Source: an uncultured Aquimonas sp.
Lineage (GTDB): Bacteria; Pseudomonadota; Gammaproteobacteria; Xanthomonadales; Xanthomonadaceae
Length of the DNA: 6,834 nt
Direction of reading: 5' to 3'
Assembly (NCBI GenBank): GCA_946481615.1
Contig: CAMLOR010000183.1
Span: 1-6,834 of the forward strand
The stretch's first letter is position 1. The number at the start of each line of letters is the position of its first letter. The translations under genes and the position numbers were made by a program. This document shows, one piece after another, positions 6,081 to 6,834 of the stretch. Under the pieces are notes generated by a model that ran no database searches, had not been told where the DNA came from, and saw only the letters and a list, made by a program, of their open reading frames with translations.

Positions 6081-6834
6081 ATGATTTCCTTCCGCAACTT
6101 CGCCCTGCGCCGCGGGCAGCGCCTGCTGCTCTCGAACGTCGACCTGACCCTGCACGCCGGCTGGCGCGTGGGCGTGGTCGGCCGCAACGGCACCGGCAAA
6201 TCCAGCCTGTTCGCGGCGCTGCAGCGCCAGCTCGAGGCCGACGCCGGCGACCTCGACCTGCCCGGCAAGGCGCGCATCGCCAGCGTGGCGCAGGAAACGC
6301 CCTCGCTGCCGGATGCCGCCATCGATTTCGTGCTGCAGGGCGATGCCGAGGTGGCGAAGGCGATCGCGGCCGAGGCCGCCGCCATGCAGCGCGAGGACTG
6401 GGAGGCGGTGGCGGAAGCCCATCATCGCCTCGAAGAACTCAACGGCTACGACGCCACCGCGCGCGCCGGCCGCCTGTTGCACGGCCTCGGTTTCCCGGCC
6501 GAAACGCATCACAAGGCGGTGTCGGAGTTCTCCGGCGGCTGGCGCGTGCGCCTGAACCTGGCGCGTGCGCTGATGACGCCGAGCGACCTGCTGCTGCTCG
6601 ACGAGCCGACCAACCATCTGGATCTCGATGCCGTGCTGTGGCTCGAACAGTGGCTGCTCAAATACCAGGGCACGCTGCTGCTGATCTCGCACGACCGCGA
6701 ATTCCTCGACGAGGTCTGCACCCACACGCTGCATCTCAACGACGGCCGCGCCAAGCTCTACGTCGGCGATTACACGAGCTTCGAGCGCCAGCGCGCCGAG
6801 CAGCTGCGCCAGCAGCAGATCGCGCACGAGAAGG
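6081..6834 (+). CDS. yheS: ABC-F family ATPase, YheS-type, N-terminal part (3' end outside window)
   Basis: 251 residues are visible of a protein whose E. coli counterpart YheS has 637. ABC-F proteins carry two ATPase domains and no membrane part; they bind the ribosomal E site and influence elongation. The first ATPase domain is complete, numbered from ATG 6081: Walker A GRNGTGKSS 34-42, Q-loop region VAQETPSLP, signature SGGWR 151-155, Walker B LLLLDEP with D174 and E175, NHLDLD just after, and switch histidine H204 (SHDREFLD). The visible end (YVGDYTSFERQRAEQLRQQQIAHEK) is the start of the helical linker between domains. The SGGW signature (W for the usual Q), QETPSLP and HGLGF agree with YheS rather than Uup or EttA. 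ATG 6069 is in frame and adds four residues (MRGP), but 6081 fits the family start M-I-x-F better. The frame has no stop before the window edge. Confidence 0.95.
   Translation, partial: MISFRNFALRRGQRLLLSNVDLTLHAGWRVGVVGRNGTGKSSLFAALQRQLEADAGDLDLPGKARIASVAQETPSLPDAAIDFVLQGDAEVAKAIAAEAAAMQREDWEAVAEAHHRLEELNGYDATARAGRLLHGLGFPAETHHKAVSEFSGGWRVRLNLARALMTPSDLLLLDEPTNHLDLDAVLWLEQWLLKYQGTLLLISHDREFLDEVCTHTLHLNDGRAKLYVGDYTSFERQRAEQLRQQQIAHEK

Noticed and set aside
6033..6827. Upstream part of a 469-codon minus-strand open frame that ends as yceH
   Set aside because: It is the antisense of the ABC-F gene. Family alignment and an SD place the yceH start at 6032, and the upstream residues match no family I recognise.

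Overview
The window is a GC-rich stretch of mostly housekeeping genes from a gammaproteobacterium. The closest fit is Lysobacterales/Xanthomonadales (Xanthomonadaceae or Rhodanobacteraceae). Support comes from near-collinear matches, as I recall those families, to E. coli ClpB, YbaL, YceH and YheS, from strong G/C preference at third codon positions, and from short GC-rich palindromic repeats in the gaps of a kind common in that order. The taxonomic call is an inference.

Layout on the plus strand, left part: the 3' two thirds of clpB (1-1691, entering from outside the window); a gap holding an inverted pair of REP-like palindromes (1699-1820); a DUF4166 gene (about 1774-2316); and an overlapping DCC-type (DUF393) thiol-disulfide oxidoreductase-like gene (2306-2791). 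The apparent 5' end of the DCC gene runs straight through a second type of REP pair (2322-2404).

Minus strand, right to left: yceH/DUF480 (6032-5418), a gap carrying a second copy of the second REP pair (5328-5408), a CheY-type response regulator with N- and C-terminal extensions (5260-4619), and a YbaL-type cation:proton antiporter with a nucleotide-sensing domain (4538-2877), which converges on the DCC gene. Divergent from yceH, and separated by only a few tens of bases, an ABC-F ATPase of the YheS group starts at 6081 (or 6069) and leaves the window. No gap exceeds 160 bases.

The genes do not form one obvious pathway. ClpB rescues aggregated proteins, YheS-type ABC-F proteins act on the ribosome, YbaL-type proteins exchange cations under nucleotide control, and the DUF4166/DCC pair is of unknown role. 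I see no mobile element, CRISPR array, phage, toxin or biosynthetic cluster, and no clearly new multi-gene system. The most notable signals are the repeats: three paired REP-like modules of two families in under 7 kb, two of which overlap or supply the 5' ends of protein-coding genes, plus promoter-like motifs so close to two start codons that leaderless transcripts are plausible.
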